Source of the DNA: Hyphomicrobium_A sp965243865
Lineage (GTDB): Bacteria; Pseudomonadota; Alphaproteobacteria; Rhizobiales; Hyphomicrobiaceae
Assembly (NCBI RefSeq): GCF_965243865.1
Contig: NZ_OZ251603.1
Coordinates: 1,302,001 to 1,366,000, forward strand
Reading direction: 5' to 3'
DNA: 64,000 nt
Part shown: in pieces, positions 48,093-55,081 of the stretch
Position numbering within the stretch: position 1 is the stretch's first letter
Layout: the number at the start of each line of letters is the position of its first letter
Notes under the pieces: model-generated
Told to the model about the DNA's origin: nothing
Database searches by the model: none
Seen by the model: the letters and a program-made list of their open reading frames with translations, nothing else
Program-made: the position numbers and the translations under genes

Positions 48093-48980
48093 GTGAGCCG
48101 CGCTACTCGCACATTCGCAAGCACCGTCTTTCTGCTGGCCCTCGGCTTCAGCCTGCCGGCCGCCGCCGATATCGCCGACGAGATCCTCGCCAAGGCGATC
48201 GAGCGTTACCGCGCCGGCGAGACCGAGCCGGCCATCGGCGGCATCAACGCTGCGTTGCGCGGGCGCCTATCCGACCCGCAGCTCGCCAAGGCATATTATT
48301 ATCGCGGCCTCGCGCATCGTCGCGCCGGGAGGCCAAATGACGCCATTTCCGATCTGACCCAGGCGCTCTCTTCCGGCGGCCTGTCGGAAAGCGAAACAAC
48401 CGACGCGACGGAGAGCCTGCACGCCGTCTATCGGGAACTCGGTACCGGTGTCCGCGCCGATACCGCTTCAGTTCCGGCGGCTGCAGAGCCAGCCAGAAGT
48501 TGGGCACCCTCAGACGTCGCCATTTCGACCGGCGCCCTTCAGGAGCCCAAGCCCGAGGTTCCCGCGGCCCGGCCAAAGGCTTGGGCCAAGCAGCAGGTCT
48601 CGCTTGCACCGTTACCCCCGGCACGCAAGCAGAGCGACGCGAGCACCACGTCGAAACCACGCACGACGGCCTCATCAACTGCGGCCCTCACGCCGTTCGT
48701 CACAGAAGTGTCAATCGCCCCCGCGCAGGACCTGCCGCCGTCCGAGATCCGCCTGCTCGTCGGGCAAGCCCATTCCCGCAGTGAAGCAGTCGCACTGGCG
48801 GTCCGCCTAACCTCGCAGCGCGGCTTCGGCCTTGGACCGCGACGCCCCCAAATCGCCGAGACCGCGTTCGCCGACAGTGCAATCTATCGCGTCAGGCTCG
48901 GGCCCTTTGCCAATCTCGACGACGCGCTGGCTCTGTGTCGCTCACTGCGTGACAGCGGCTACGATTGCGTCAGGGAATAG
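48093..48980 (+). CDS. Exported TPR-like/SPOR-domain protein
   Basis: 295 residues. A signal peptide (TVFLLALGFSLPAAA) precedes two TPR-like repeats (AIERYRAGETEPAIGGINAAL; AKAYYYRGLAHRRAGRPNDAISDLTQAL). An Ala/Pro/Ser-rich linker (about 125-210) follows, and then a C-terminal SPOR domain (SRSEAVALAVRL ... SAIYRVRLGPFANLDDALALCRSLRDSGYDC). SPOR domains bind denuded peptidoglycan, often at division sites. GTG at 48093 follows GAGG at 6 bases; the upstream TTG is unlikely. Confidence 0.8.
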   Translation: MSRATRTFASTVFLLALGFSLPAAADIADEILAKAIERYRAGETEPAIGGINAALRGRLSDPQLAKAYYYRGLAHRRAGRPNDAISDLTQALSSGGLSESETTDATESLHAVYRELGTGVRADTASVPAAAEPARSWAPSDVAISTGALQEPKPEVPAARPKAWAKQQVSLAPLPPARKQSDASTTSKPRTTASSTAALTPFVTEVSIAPAQDLPPSEIRLLVGQAHSRSEAVALAVRLTSQRGFGLGPRRPQIAETAFADSAIYRVRLGPFANLDDALALCRSLRDSGYDCVRE

Positions 48981-48991
48981 CGGAGCGGCCG

Positions 48992-49492
48992 TCAGGCCGG
49001 CACCAAGCCGACTGGATGAAAGCTGCGCGTCGCCCGCCAGCCAAACCACAGGAAGGCAACCAGCAAAAGCCCCAGCGCGGCAACGAACGGCGCCTCTGAT
49101 TGGGTCGGTGCCAGCGCGGCAAGCGCAGGAATCTTCTGGAACGCCTGCACCACCAGCACGAAGCAATTGAGATAGAGCGCGGCGATCGCAGTGGCGACGT
49201 AGACCCAGCGCGATGCCCCTCCCAGCCGCAGCCCATAGAACGCGGCGTACGCCGCAACGAGCAGCAGCAGCGAGATCACACCAACCCCGAGCGCCGGGGT
49301 GAATGCCGTAATGGGGAACAAGAACCCCGTGATGGTCGTGGCCGCAGTCGTCGCCAGAAAGACATGCGTGGCCAGCCCTGGAGTTGCGCTCCTCAACATG
49401 CCGACCAGCGCAACCAGCCCGGTCGCAATACCGACAAGGCTCAGCGCCACATGCAACCAGGTGAAGCTCTCAATCGACAGACCCAATATCAT
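48992..49492 (-). CDS. Multi-helix membrane protein of unknown function
   Basis: 166 residues with about five hydrophobic segments. It begins MILGLSIESFTWLHVALSLVGI and includes TTITGFLFPITAFTPALGVGVISLLLL and YLNCFVLVVQAFQKIP. The short FLFPITAFTPA motif looks conserved-type. The start at 49492 is chosen by a purine-rich GGGGGTG upstream; a longer frame adds a basic, non-membrane leader that overlaps the divergent gene. No family name is certain. Confidence 0.66.
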   Translation of the reverse strand: MILGLSIESFTWLHVALSLVGIATGLVALVGMLRSATPGLATHVFLATTAATTITGFLFPITAFTPALGVGVISLLLLVAAYAAFYGLRLGGASRWVYVATAIAALYLNCFVLVVQAFQKIPALAALAPTQSEAPFVAALGLLLVAFLWFGWRATRSFHPVGLVPA

Positions 49493-49644
49493 TTGCACCC
49501 CCACTAGCGGCAAGAACGCGCCCGCGCGCAGCGTAGCATTTCCCCCAATTGCTGTGATGCAAAAGTCCTCGCGCGCCGCTCCGCACCATTTTGGCCGCAA
49601 ATGCCGGTCACACACGCACGAAAAGATACCAAGGAAAATCAACG

Positions 49645-50199
49645 ATGTTTCGCAACCTTCTCTGCGCGTGTCTCGCATTTGCCGCTGCTCTCGCCGTTTC
49701 GGCACCCACCCGGGCAGCATCCGCCTACGATATCGATATCGGCGTCGACGCAACGCTCGACCGCTTCTTTGCCAACGTGCGCGGCGCCCGCGAACTCGCC
49801 AACAAGTCCGTTGGCATTCTCGTTTTCCCTTCGGTGGTCAAGGCAGGCTTCGGCTTCGGTGGCGAGTATGGCGAAGGCGCACTCCGCATCAGCGGACAGC
49901 AGCGCTCGGTCGACTATTACAATACCGTTTCCGCCTCGGTCGGCTTTCAGCTCGGCATCCAGGAGCGATCCGTCATCATCATGTTCATGACGCACTCGGC
50001 TCTGGAGCAATTCCGCCGCACCGCCGGCTGGAAAATCGGCGCCGACGCGTCAGTTGCCGTGATCACGGTGGGCATCGGCGGCTCGATCGACACCAACAAG
50101 ATCACCAGCCCAGTCGTCGGCTTCATTCTCGATCCGAAGGGCCTGATGTATAACTTGACGCTCGAAGGCACCAAGATCAGCCGCATCAACCCGAGGTGA
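49645..50199 (+). CDS. Exported SYLF/YSC84-domain lipid-binding protein
   Basis: 184 residues with a signal peptide (CLAFAAALAVSAPTRA, cleavage near 24). The SYLF (YSC84) core is clear: AKSVGILVFPSVVKAGF-type block (here NKSVGILVFPSVVKAGFGFG), GEYGEGALRI, VSASVGFQLGIQERSVIIMF, DASVAVITVGIGGS and GFILDPKGLMYNLTLEGTKISRI. The family binds phosphoinositides or lipids in eukaryotes; in bacteria the role is probably outer-membrane lipid-related. AAGGA lies 9 bases before the ATG. A strong hairpin follows. Confidence 0.9.
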   Translation: MFRNLLCACLAFAAALAVSAPTRAASAYDIDIGVDATLDRFFANVRGARELANKSVGILVFPSVVKAGFGFGGEYGEGALRISGQQRSVDYYNTVSASVGFQLGIQERSVIIMFMTHSALEQFRRTAGWKIGADASVAVITVGIGGSIDTNKITSPVVGFILDPKGLMYNLTLEGTKISRINPR

Positions 50200-50250
50200 G
50201 CGGGCGAGCGCCTGTCCTGTTGTCCGCAATCGCATCAGCAGCGGTCACTA

Positions 50251-50282
50251 GGCGCCGGAGAGGCGATCACCTCACCGGCGCC
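50251..50282. terminator. Hairpin between convergent SYLF and sulfotransferase genes
   Basis: GGCGCCGG (50251-50258) and CCGGCGCC (50275-50282) form a perfect 8-bp GC stem extended by GAG/CTC. It has no T-run, so a bidirectional terminator function is only likely, not proven. Confidence 0.5.
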
Positions 50283-50294
50283 CGGAGATGAAGC

Positions 50295-51143
50295 TCAGAT
50301 CACTCGCGCTTCGACCAGACGCCAGTAGCGGATGAGCGAGCGCAGACTTTCCAGTCCGCTCGTGGGCTTGAGGTGCCCCTCTCGCCCTGACTGCACAATC
50401 CCGCGCGGCGTCCAGTAGGCACCCGGCGCCTCGGTCGCTTCCTCAACGTTCCGGCTGTAGCCGAGGCGGACAAAGTCCTCTTCGTAGACTGCTTTCACCA
50501 GCTCGACCGCACGCGGCGTGTAATACGTGCGCATCTTCTCCTGCGCACGGCGCGAATGGGGCGCAAAGGTCTCGAGCTCGAACTCGCCGATTGTCCCGCT
50601 CAAAGCCCGCCGCAACGTCGCGATGTCTTCAAGATAGAAGACCGCGTCATACGACACGCCCGTCAGCCACAAGTTGAGATATTGTGGCCGGAAGTGCGGA
50701 TCGAGCGTCTGTGACTTGGCGCTTAGCAGTGCCTCGAGAAAGGCCTCGAAGCTATGCGGGTGGCGACCGCGAAACTCGCGATACAGCGATGGATCACCAT
50801 TCACCACCTTGTCGAGATATCCCGACAGCGCCCGCGAGAACGGATTGCGTGCACACGAGATGACGAGCCGCGCATCGCTGCGCACAAGGTCGTCGATGCC
50901 GCGCTGCTTCAGGCAGTCGTCACCCTTGTGGGGATCATTAACGAGAGTAAAGCTGCCGCGTCCTTTGTCTCGGAAGCGGGCGGCCTGCGCTTGTCGGAGG
51001 CTGTTCTTGACCGTCGAGCAGCCGCACTTCGGATTGTTGACGTAGACCACCGGCAGCTCCGGAGTCCACCACAGCTCTACGTCCTTCTGCACGCCCAGCG
51101 CCGAAGCACAGAACTGCCTGATCCAACGTCGGGGATTACCCAT
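50295..51143 (-). CDS. Sulfotransferase family 2 protein
   Basis: 282 residues. PAPS-binding motifs: VVYVNNPKCGCSTVKNSLRQ (5'-phosphosulfate loop) and LVISCARNPFSRALSGYLDK (3'-phosphate site with R..P..S). This is the carbohydrate sulfotransferase type (Sulfotransfer_2). The target is unknown, possibly surface glycan or nodulation-factor-like sugars; the neighbours give no clue. The ATG at 51143 has GAGGG upstream; a TTG at 51158 is less likely. Confidence 0.85.
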   Translation of the reverse strand: MGNPRRWIRQFCASALGVQKDVELWWTPELPVVYVNNPKCGCSTVKNSLRQAQAARFRDKGRGSFTLVNDPHKGDDCLKQRGIDDLVRSDARLVISCARNPFSRALSGYLDKVVNGDPSLYREFRGRHPHSFEAFLEALLSAKSQTLDPHFRPQYLNLWLTGVSYDAVFYLEDIATLRRALSGTIGEFELETFAPHSRRAQEKMRTYYTPRAVELVKAVYEEDFVRLGYSRNVEEATEAPGAYWTPRGIVQSGREGHLKPTSGLESLRSLIRYWRLVEARVI

Positions 51144-51246
51144 AATCCGCGCCCTCAATGAAGTACCGGATCAGGCTGCAACAGCCTTCAGCGGCTAAGC
51201 TCCAAAACGAGAGCGGTGATTCGCATGTAGCAGCAACGGTTTTCGT

Positions 51247-51393
51247 TCAGCGCGTGCAAATGGCGTCTGCACAACCCCTATAGAGGACTAACTGCAGGGT
51301 GATCGCCAGGAACATCAACCCGCGAAAGTTGAAGCCGTAACGGTCAAAGCATGAGAGCTGACCATCGATCAATGCCCGACGGCAGCTTTCCAT
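51247..51393 (-). CDS. Possible small membrane peptide
   Basis: A 48-codon frame starts MESCRRALIDGQ and has a hydrophobic stretch (RGLMFLAITLQLVLY). No strong Shine-Dalgarno precedes it, only AAGTTAAG. It fills part of an otherwise gene-free stretch (51144-51465). Supported by hydrophobicity alone, so it could be chance. Confidence 0.25.
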   Translation of the reverse strand: MESCRRALIDGQLSCFDRYGFNFRGLMFLAITLQLVLYRGCADAICTR

Positions 51394-51450
51394 AACTTAA
51401 CTTTTCAGGCAGCCAAAATCATGGCACGCTGACACACAGTTTCAACAGCG

Positions 51451-51464
51451 AAAGGAGGTGATCC
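51451..51464 (+). promoter_or_regulatory. Full-length 16S-complementary Shine-Dalgarno
   Basis: AAAGGAGGTGATCC is complementary over 14 bases to the 3' end of bacterial 16S rRNA, much longer than a normal ribosome-binding site. One base separates it from the ATG of the small gene at 51466. Confidence 0.75.
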
Positions 51465-51465
51465 G

Positions 51466-51543
51466 ATGTCGAGTGGGATCTTGAGGACGGCGATGTCGCG
51501 GTCGCTCGGGTTCAGGCCGGATTTGCCTCCGGTGCACGCCTGA
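51466..51543 (+). CDS. 25-residue peptide gene with hyper-Shine-Dalgarno and own terminator
   Basis: The frame encodes a 25-residue peptide beginning MSSGILRTAM and ending PPVHA, with several Arg and Pro residues. It is not hydrophobic and has no signal sequence. The exceptional ribosome-binding sequence ends 1 base before the ATG. A hairpin (GCAGCG/CGCTGC, about 51557-51575) and a strong terminator follow, so the transcript is a discrete unit under 250 bases. It may be a true peptide gene, a leader, or an RNA that titrates ribosomes. I do not recognise a family. The following nemA gene has its own promoter after the terminator. Confidence 0.55.
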   Translation: MSSGILRTAMSRSLGFRPDLPPVHA

Positions 51544-51597
51544 CGCATCAGCGGCGCAGCGCAACAACCGCTGCACTCTCGCCGCCGAAGTCTCACG

Positions 51598-51631
51598 GAG
51601 GCCGCCCAAAAAGGCGGCCTCTTTGTTTTTT
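51598..51631 (+). terminator. Strong Rho-independent terminator
   Basis: GAGGCCGCC (51598-51606) pairs perfectly with GGCGGCCTC (51613-51621) around CAAAAA, then TTTGTTTTTT. It separates the small-peptide unit from the nemA promoter. Confidence 0.93.
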
Positions 51632-51659
51632 GGGGCTCCGCCAGCGCGCCACGCGTCCC

Positions 51660-51704
51660 TTGTCGGAGCGACGCGCGCCTCCTAGATAGTTCGACGACTA
51701 TCTA
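51660..51704 (+). promoter_or_regulatory. nemA promoter overlapped by 22-bp palindromic operator
   Basis: -35 TTGTCG (51660-51665), 17-base spacer, -10 TAGATA (51683-51688). The -10 lies in the left arm of a perfect inverted repeat, TAGATAGT (51683-51690) and ACTATCTA (51697-51704), with six bases between. A dimeric repressor here would block RNA polymerase. TetR-type repressors such as NemR control such reductases elsewhere, but no regulator gene is adjacent in the window. Confidence 0.68.
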
Positions 51705-51718
51705 AAGGAGATCTCGAG

Positions 51719-52825
51719 ATGTCGAATGCGAGCGCTGCCGCGGCGGCGAGAACTGATCTTTTCGATCCCGTCCAACTCGGCCCCTACACCCTCGCGAACC
51801 GCATCGTGATGGCCCCCCTCACCCGATCGCGCGCCGACGACGCCGGTGTTCCGGGCGAGCTTCAGGCCAAATACTACGCACAGCGGTCCTCCGCAGGGCT
51901 CATCATATCCGAGGCAACGAACATCTCGCCCCAAGGCAAGGGCTACATCCGCACGCCTGGCATCTGGTCCCCAGAACAGGTCGCCGGCTGGAAGCTGACG
52001 ACCAAAGCCGTGCATGACAAAGGCAGCCGCATCTTCCTGCAGCTCTGGCACGTCGGCCGCATCTCTCACCCCGACCTCCAGCCCGGCGGCGCGTTGCCCG
52101 TCGCCCCCAGCGCGGTTCTGGCAGTAAATCAGCAGGCCTATACGTATGAGGGCTTCAAGCCGCTCGTCACACCCCGCGCGCTGGAGACAGCCGAGATCCC
52201 TGGCATCATCGCCGACTACGCCCGCGGAGCAAAGAACGCGCTCGATGCCGGCTTCGATGGCGTCGAGATCCATTCCGCCAACGGCTACCTGCTGCAGCAA
52301 TTCCTGTCCGACAAGACCAATAAGCGCGACGATCGCTACGGCGGCTCGATCGAGAACCGCACCCGCATTGTCGTCGAGGTGGTCGACGCAGTGACCAAAG
52401 TTTGCGGAAGCGACCGCGTCGGCATCCGGCTCTCGCCGCTCACGACATTCGGAGACATCGGTGATTCAAACCCCGAGCCGCTCTATCTGTCGCTCATCGA
52501 GCAAATCAATCCCTATAAGCTGGCCTACCTCCACGTCATCGAGGGAGAAACCCGCGGCGACCGCAACCCTGCCGGCGGTTTCGACCTGCAGAAGCTCCAC
52601 CGCGCCTTCAACGGCCTCTACATGGTGAATAACAACTACACGTTGGAGCTCGCACTCGAGGCGCGCGAGAAAAAGCTCGCCGACCTCATCGCCTTCGGCC
52701 GCCCATTCATCTCCAATCCGGACCTCGTGGAACGGCTCCGCGACGGAGCCCCGCTCACCCCGGCTGATCCCGACACTTTCTACGCGGGCGAGGAGCGCGG
52801 CTACACCGATTACCCCTCGCTCTAG
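51719..52825 (+). CDS. nemA: Old Yellow Enzyme-family alkene reductase (NemA type)
   Basis: 368-residue FMN flavoenzyme reducing activated C=C bonds (N-ethylmaleimide, enones, nitrate esters) with NAD(P)H. Family residues: MAPLTRSRA, the LWHVGRISHP block, GFDGVEIHSANGYLLQQFLSD with the flavin-pocket region, RYGGSIENR and FGRPFISNPDLVERL. AAAGGAG lies 8 bases before the ATG. The transcript should begin just ahead, near the operator. Length is normal and no residue is obviously missing. Confidence 0.95.
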   Translation: MSNASAAAAARTDLFDPVQLGPYTLANRIVMAPLTRSRADDAGVPGELQAKYYAQRSSAGLIISEATNISPQGKGYIRTPGIWSPEQVAGWKLTTKAVHDKGSRIFLQLWHVGRISHPDLQPGGALPVAPSAVLAVNQQAYTYEGFKPLVTPRALETAEIPGIIADYARGAKNALDAGFDGVEIHSANGYLLQQFLSDKTNKRDDRYGGSIENRTRIVVEVVDAVTKVCGSDRVGIRLSPLTTFGDIGDSNPEPLYLSLIEQINPYKLAYLHVIEGETRGDRNPAGGFDLQKLHRAFNGLYMVNNNYTLELALEAREKKLADLIAFGRPFISNPDLVERLRDGAPLTPADPDTFYAGEERGYTDYPSL

Positions 52826-52843
52826 GCCTTGACCGAGAACAAG

Positions 52844-52874
52844 AGGCGCAGCGTGCCCGCCAGCCGCTGCGCCT
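52844..52874. terminator. Hairpin between convergent nemA and membrane gene
   Basis: AGGCGCAGCG (52844-52853) and CGCTGCGCCT (52865-52874) form a perfect 10-bp stem. No long T-run follows on either strand, so termination is likely but not certain. Confidence 0.55.
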
Positions 52875-52890
52875 TGTCGATCGCGCGCCA

Positions 52891-53589
52891 TTAATTTCGG
52901 CGATTGAAGCCCCAGTAGTCGAGGAAGAGGCTGAACGAGATCACGAGGAACGCCGCTGCGTAACCCGCCTCGTGATACTCGCGTATGGGCTTGCCGTATG
53001 GAGAATCCAGCGGCGGATAAACGACCACCAGTACCCGGTAGGCGATGAACACCATGACGAACAGCCCGGCGGCCTCCAACGGAGGCACCGGCATGCCGAA
53101 CCAGGCAATCGTGCGCCGCCCCCAAGGCCAGTAGCGGTCGGCCAGCGGCACTAGCACCCCATAGCCGAGCGCAATCACCGTCAGAATGCGCAGTGTACCT
53201 AACTGGGCATTGTCGAGCAGATTGTGCAGGTTCGTCTCATGGTGGCCATTGACCTCTTTCCAGGCATCTGGCGTACCCCAGCCGAACACGCGCTGCCCCC
53301 AGCTCACCTCCTCGCCAAAGCACACGAAGAAGAAAATCGCCAGCAGCGGTAGCCACAAATTGCCGACAGTATCCCGGCCGAAGAATTTCGCTGGCTGCGT
53401 GCGCGACGAGACATAGGCGCCGAGCACCAGCAAACTCGCCGCCAGATAGAGCGCCGCGGTTGCATTCTCCGCGAAGTGATCTTCAAGACCGCTCTCGGCA
53501 AGCAGCGCACGATCGGCAAGCCACAGCACGATGGCCGTCAGCCCCGCGAATACATACGCGCCGATAAAAAGTCCCCTGGTGCTGCCCAT
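52891..53589 (-). CDS. Membrane protein of EExSxGQRxFGW family (copy 1)
   Basis: 232 residues with about six hydrophobic segments. After a helix ending FFFVC comes GEEVSWGQRVFGWGTPDA (92-109), then HETNLHN (117-123) before the next helix. Conserved Glu, Ser, Gln, Arg, His and Asn in a membrane-edge loop suggest an enzyme or a metal or lipid-head-group site. The downstream neighbour in transcription order has the same motif. The start at 53589 (MGSTRGLF) is preferred over an upstream in-frame ATG at 53691, whose codons are non-membrane. I recognise no named family; similar unnamed proteins occur widely, by recollection. Confidence 0.75.
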   Translation of the reverse strand: MGSTRGLFIGAYVFAGLTAIVLWLADRALLAESGLEDHFAENATAALYLAASLLVLGAYVSSRTQPAKFFGRDTVGNLWLPLLAIFFFVCFGEEVSWGQRVFGWGTPDAWKEVNGHHETNLHNLLDNAQLGTLRILTVIALGYGVLVPLADRYWPWGRRTIAWFGMPVPPLEAAGLFVMVFIAYRVLVVVYPPLDSPYGKPIREYHEAGYAAAFLVISFSLFLDYWGFNRRN

Positions 53590-53764
53590 CAGTTTCCCCG
53601 GTTTGTCTTTCTGCGTCCACGCGGCCTGCTCCGGGCGATAAGCGGTGCCGAAGGAGCTACATTGCGGACTTGTGCGCTCACCGCACCGCATTGGCTCGAT
53701 CGGGCCGCCGCTTGGTCAACGAGCGTTGGAGAGTTCAGTCGCTGCGGGATCAATGCCGGGAGCC

Positions 53765-54682
53765 CTATGCCCCGCGCGCCGCTCCCGTCTGCCGCGCCAA
53801 CTGCAGCCCGTACAGCATCAAAAACAGCGCGGTGCTGTTTTCAAACACCTCGCCGAACCACCCGTAGCTGGCGAAAACCGCGACCCCCGCCGCCAATGGC
53901 AACAGATTGGCGTGCGGAGCGTACTCCAGCATGAGCCAGTTCCTGGTCGCCCGGATGTAGATGATGATGCAGCACGTAACGAACACGGCGGCCGATCCCA
54001 GCCACTCGATGACATCGAGCTCCGAATAGCTCAAAAAGTTATGCAAGTTGGATTCGTGCTGGATGTTCGCCGCCATCGCTTCCGGCGTAGCCCACCCGAA
54101 AATTCGCTGCCCGTAGCTTATTTCTTCGAGGCCCAGAAGCAGCGACAACGTCAGACCAAGCAGCATGGCTGCGATCACGATCGCCATCCGGTCAGACCGA
54201 GCAATGTAGCGGCGCAATGCCAGGATGTAGGCCGCCGCACCGGTGAAGCACAGCAGCGCTGTCAGATATTCCGCCGGGCCATCCTCGGCAAACAACGTTT
54301 CGTACACCGGCCTGCCGAGTACTTCGTAAACGTATCCCGATGCCAGCACCGCCACGAAGACAACGCTTAAGCCGACGATAATTCGCGATCTGCGATCAGC
54401 AAACACCTGCGCTTCCAGCGTCGTGTCGCTGCGAGCCATCAACGCGTAACGCAGCCCCCCGGTACCGATCAGCACCGTCGCAAGGCTGATCAGCGGCCGC
54501 GCGAACAGGTACGGCTTGCTTATGTGTCCATCCGCATCGAGCTGCGTGAGAAAAGGCACTGCATAGCTGGCGAATGGAGCACAAGCGATCAGTACCAGCC
54601 CCGCGATCACCATAACCGCGGAGACAATATGACTCTGCTCCTGCTTCCAGCTAAGGAAGCGGGCTGAATGGCCTACGGACAT
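53765..54682 (-). CDS. Membrane protein of EExSxGQRxFGW family (copy 2)
   Basis: 305 residues with about eight hydrophobic segments. It has an N-terminal pair of helices not present in copy 1, then FAEDGPAEYLTALL (131-144), LGLEEISYGQRIFGWATPEA (183-202) and HESNLHN (209-215). The motif and surrounding helices align with copy 1, so the two genes are a tandem duplication or related pair (176 bases apart, same strand). Role unknown. It could handle a lipid or polyprenyl group, given the polysaccharide genes nearby, but that is inference. Confidence 0.75.
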   Translation of the reverse strand: MSVGHSARFLSWKQEQSHIVSAVMVIAGLVLIACAPFASYAVPFLTQLDADGHISKPYLFARPLISLATVLIGTGGLRYALMARSDTTLEAQVFADRRSRIIVGLSVVFVAVLASGYVYEVLGRPVYETLFAEDGPAEYLTALLCFTGAAAYILALRRYIARSDRMAIVIAAMLLGLTLSLLLGLEEISYGQRIFGWATPEAMAANIQHESNLHNFLSYSELDVIEWLGSAAVFVTCCIIIYIRATRNWLMLEYAPHANLLPLAAGVAVFASYGWFGEVFENSTALFLMLYGLQLARQTGAARGA

Positions 54683-54719
54683 TTAGAAGTGCCTTTAACC
54701 CGTCAGCGCGAGCGCCCCA

Positions 54720-54827
54720 CTAGCCCCGCGGAAATGAAATCTGCAGATCGAAGTAAATTGCGCACGCAACAAGAAGAGCAGTACCGGCAATGAACGCTGC
54801 CGCGTGAATTCGCGACATAGCTTTCAT
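54720..54827 (-). CDS. 35-residue single-helix membrane protein
   Basis: A 35-codon frame begins MKAMSRIHAAAFIAG and contains a hydrophobic helix (AAAFIAGTALLVACAIYF, about 9-26). AAGGGAG lies about 8 bases before the ATG. It is on the same strand as, and 37 bases before, the membrane protein copy 2 gene, so it is probably co-transcribed. No family is recognised. Confidence 0.5.
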   Translation of the reverse strand: MKAMSRIHAAAFIAGTALLVACAIYFDLQISFPRG

Positions 54828-55081
54828 AGAGGTGTCTCCCTTTCCAATATCGTCACAAAAAGTACACTATCGACGCAGGCAAACTCAGCAACTGGCGCGC
54901 CCAAAACAGACGAGTATCAGCGTCAATTCGTCTCCGCGTGTGACAGTTTCGCGACACAAACACAGGAGAAATTCCCGAACTCGAAGCGATACGCGCAGTT
55001 GGGAAAGTCCTGAGTGCCTCGTAGAACCTCAGTGAAGATCGAATCGAAGCCAAGCTAACTTGCCGACCGCCCCGAGGCCGC
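54828..55081. other. Gap upstream of FAD oxidoreductase gene
   Basis: No supported gene. A 69-codon plus-strand frame with GTG start (54804-55013) lacks a ribosome-binding site. Promoters for the divergent neighbours must lie here, but no clear -35/-10 pair stands out. Confidence 0.4.

Noticed and set aside
51247..51393. Transposase remnant in the gap before nemA
   Set aside because: The frame has no transposase motif and no flanking inverted repeats; it is kept only as a weak small-peptide candidate.
51405..51596. 63-codon minus-strand frame over the small peptide region
   Set aside because: It runs through the anti-16S Shine-Dalgarno of the plus-strand peptide and has no start signal of its own.
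54804..55013. 69-codon plus-strand frame
   Set aside because: GTG start without a Shine-Dalgarno, overlaps the better-supported minus-strand small membrane protein, polar sequence of no pattern.
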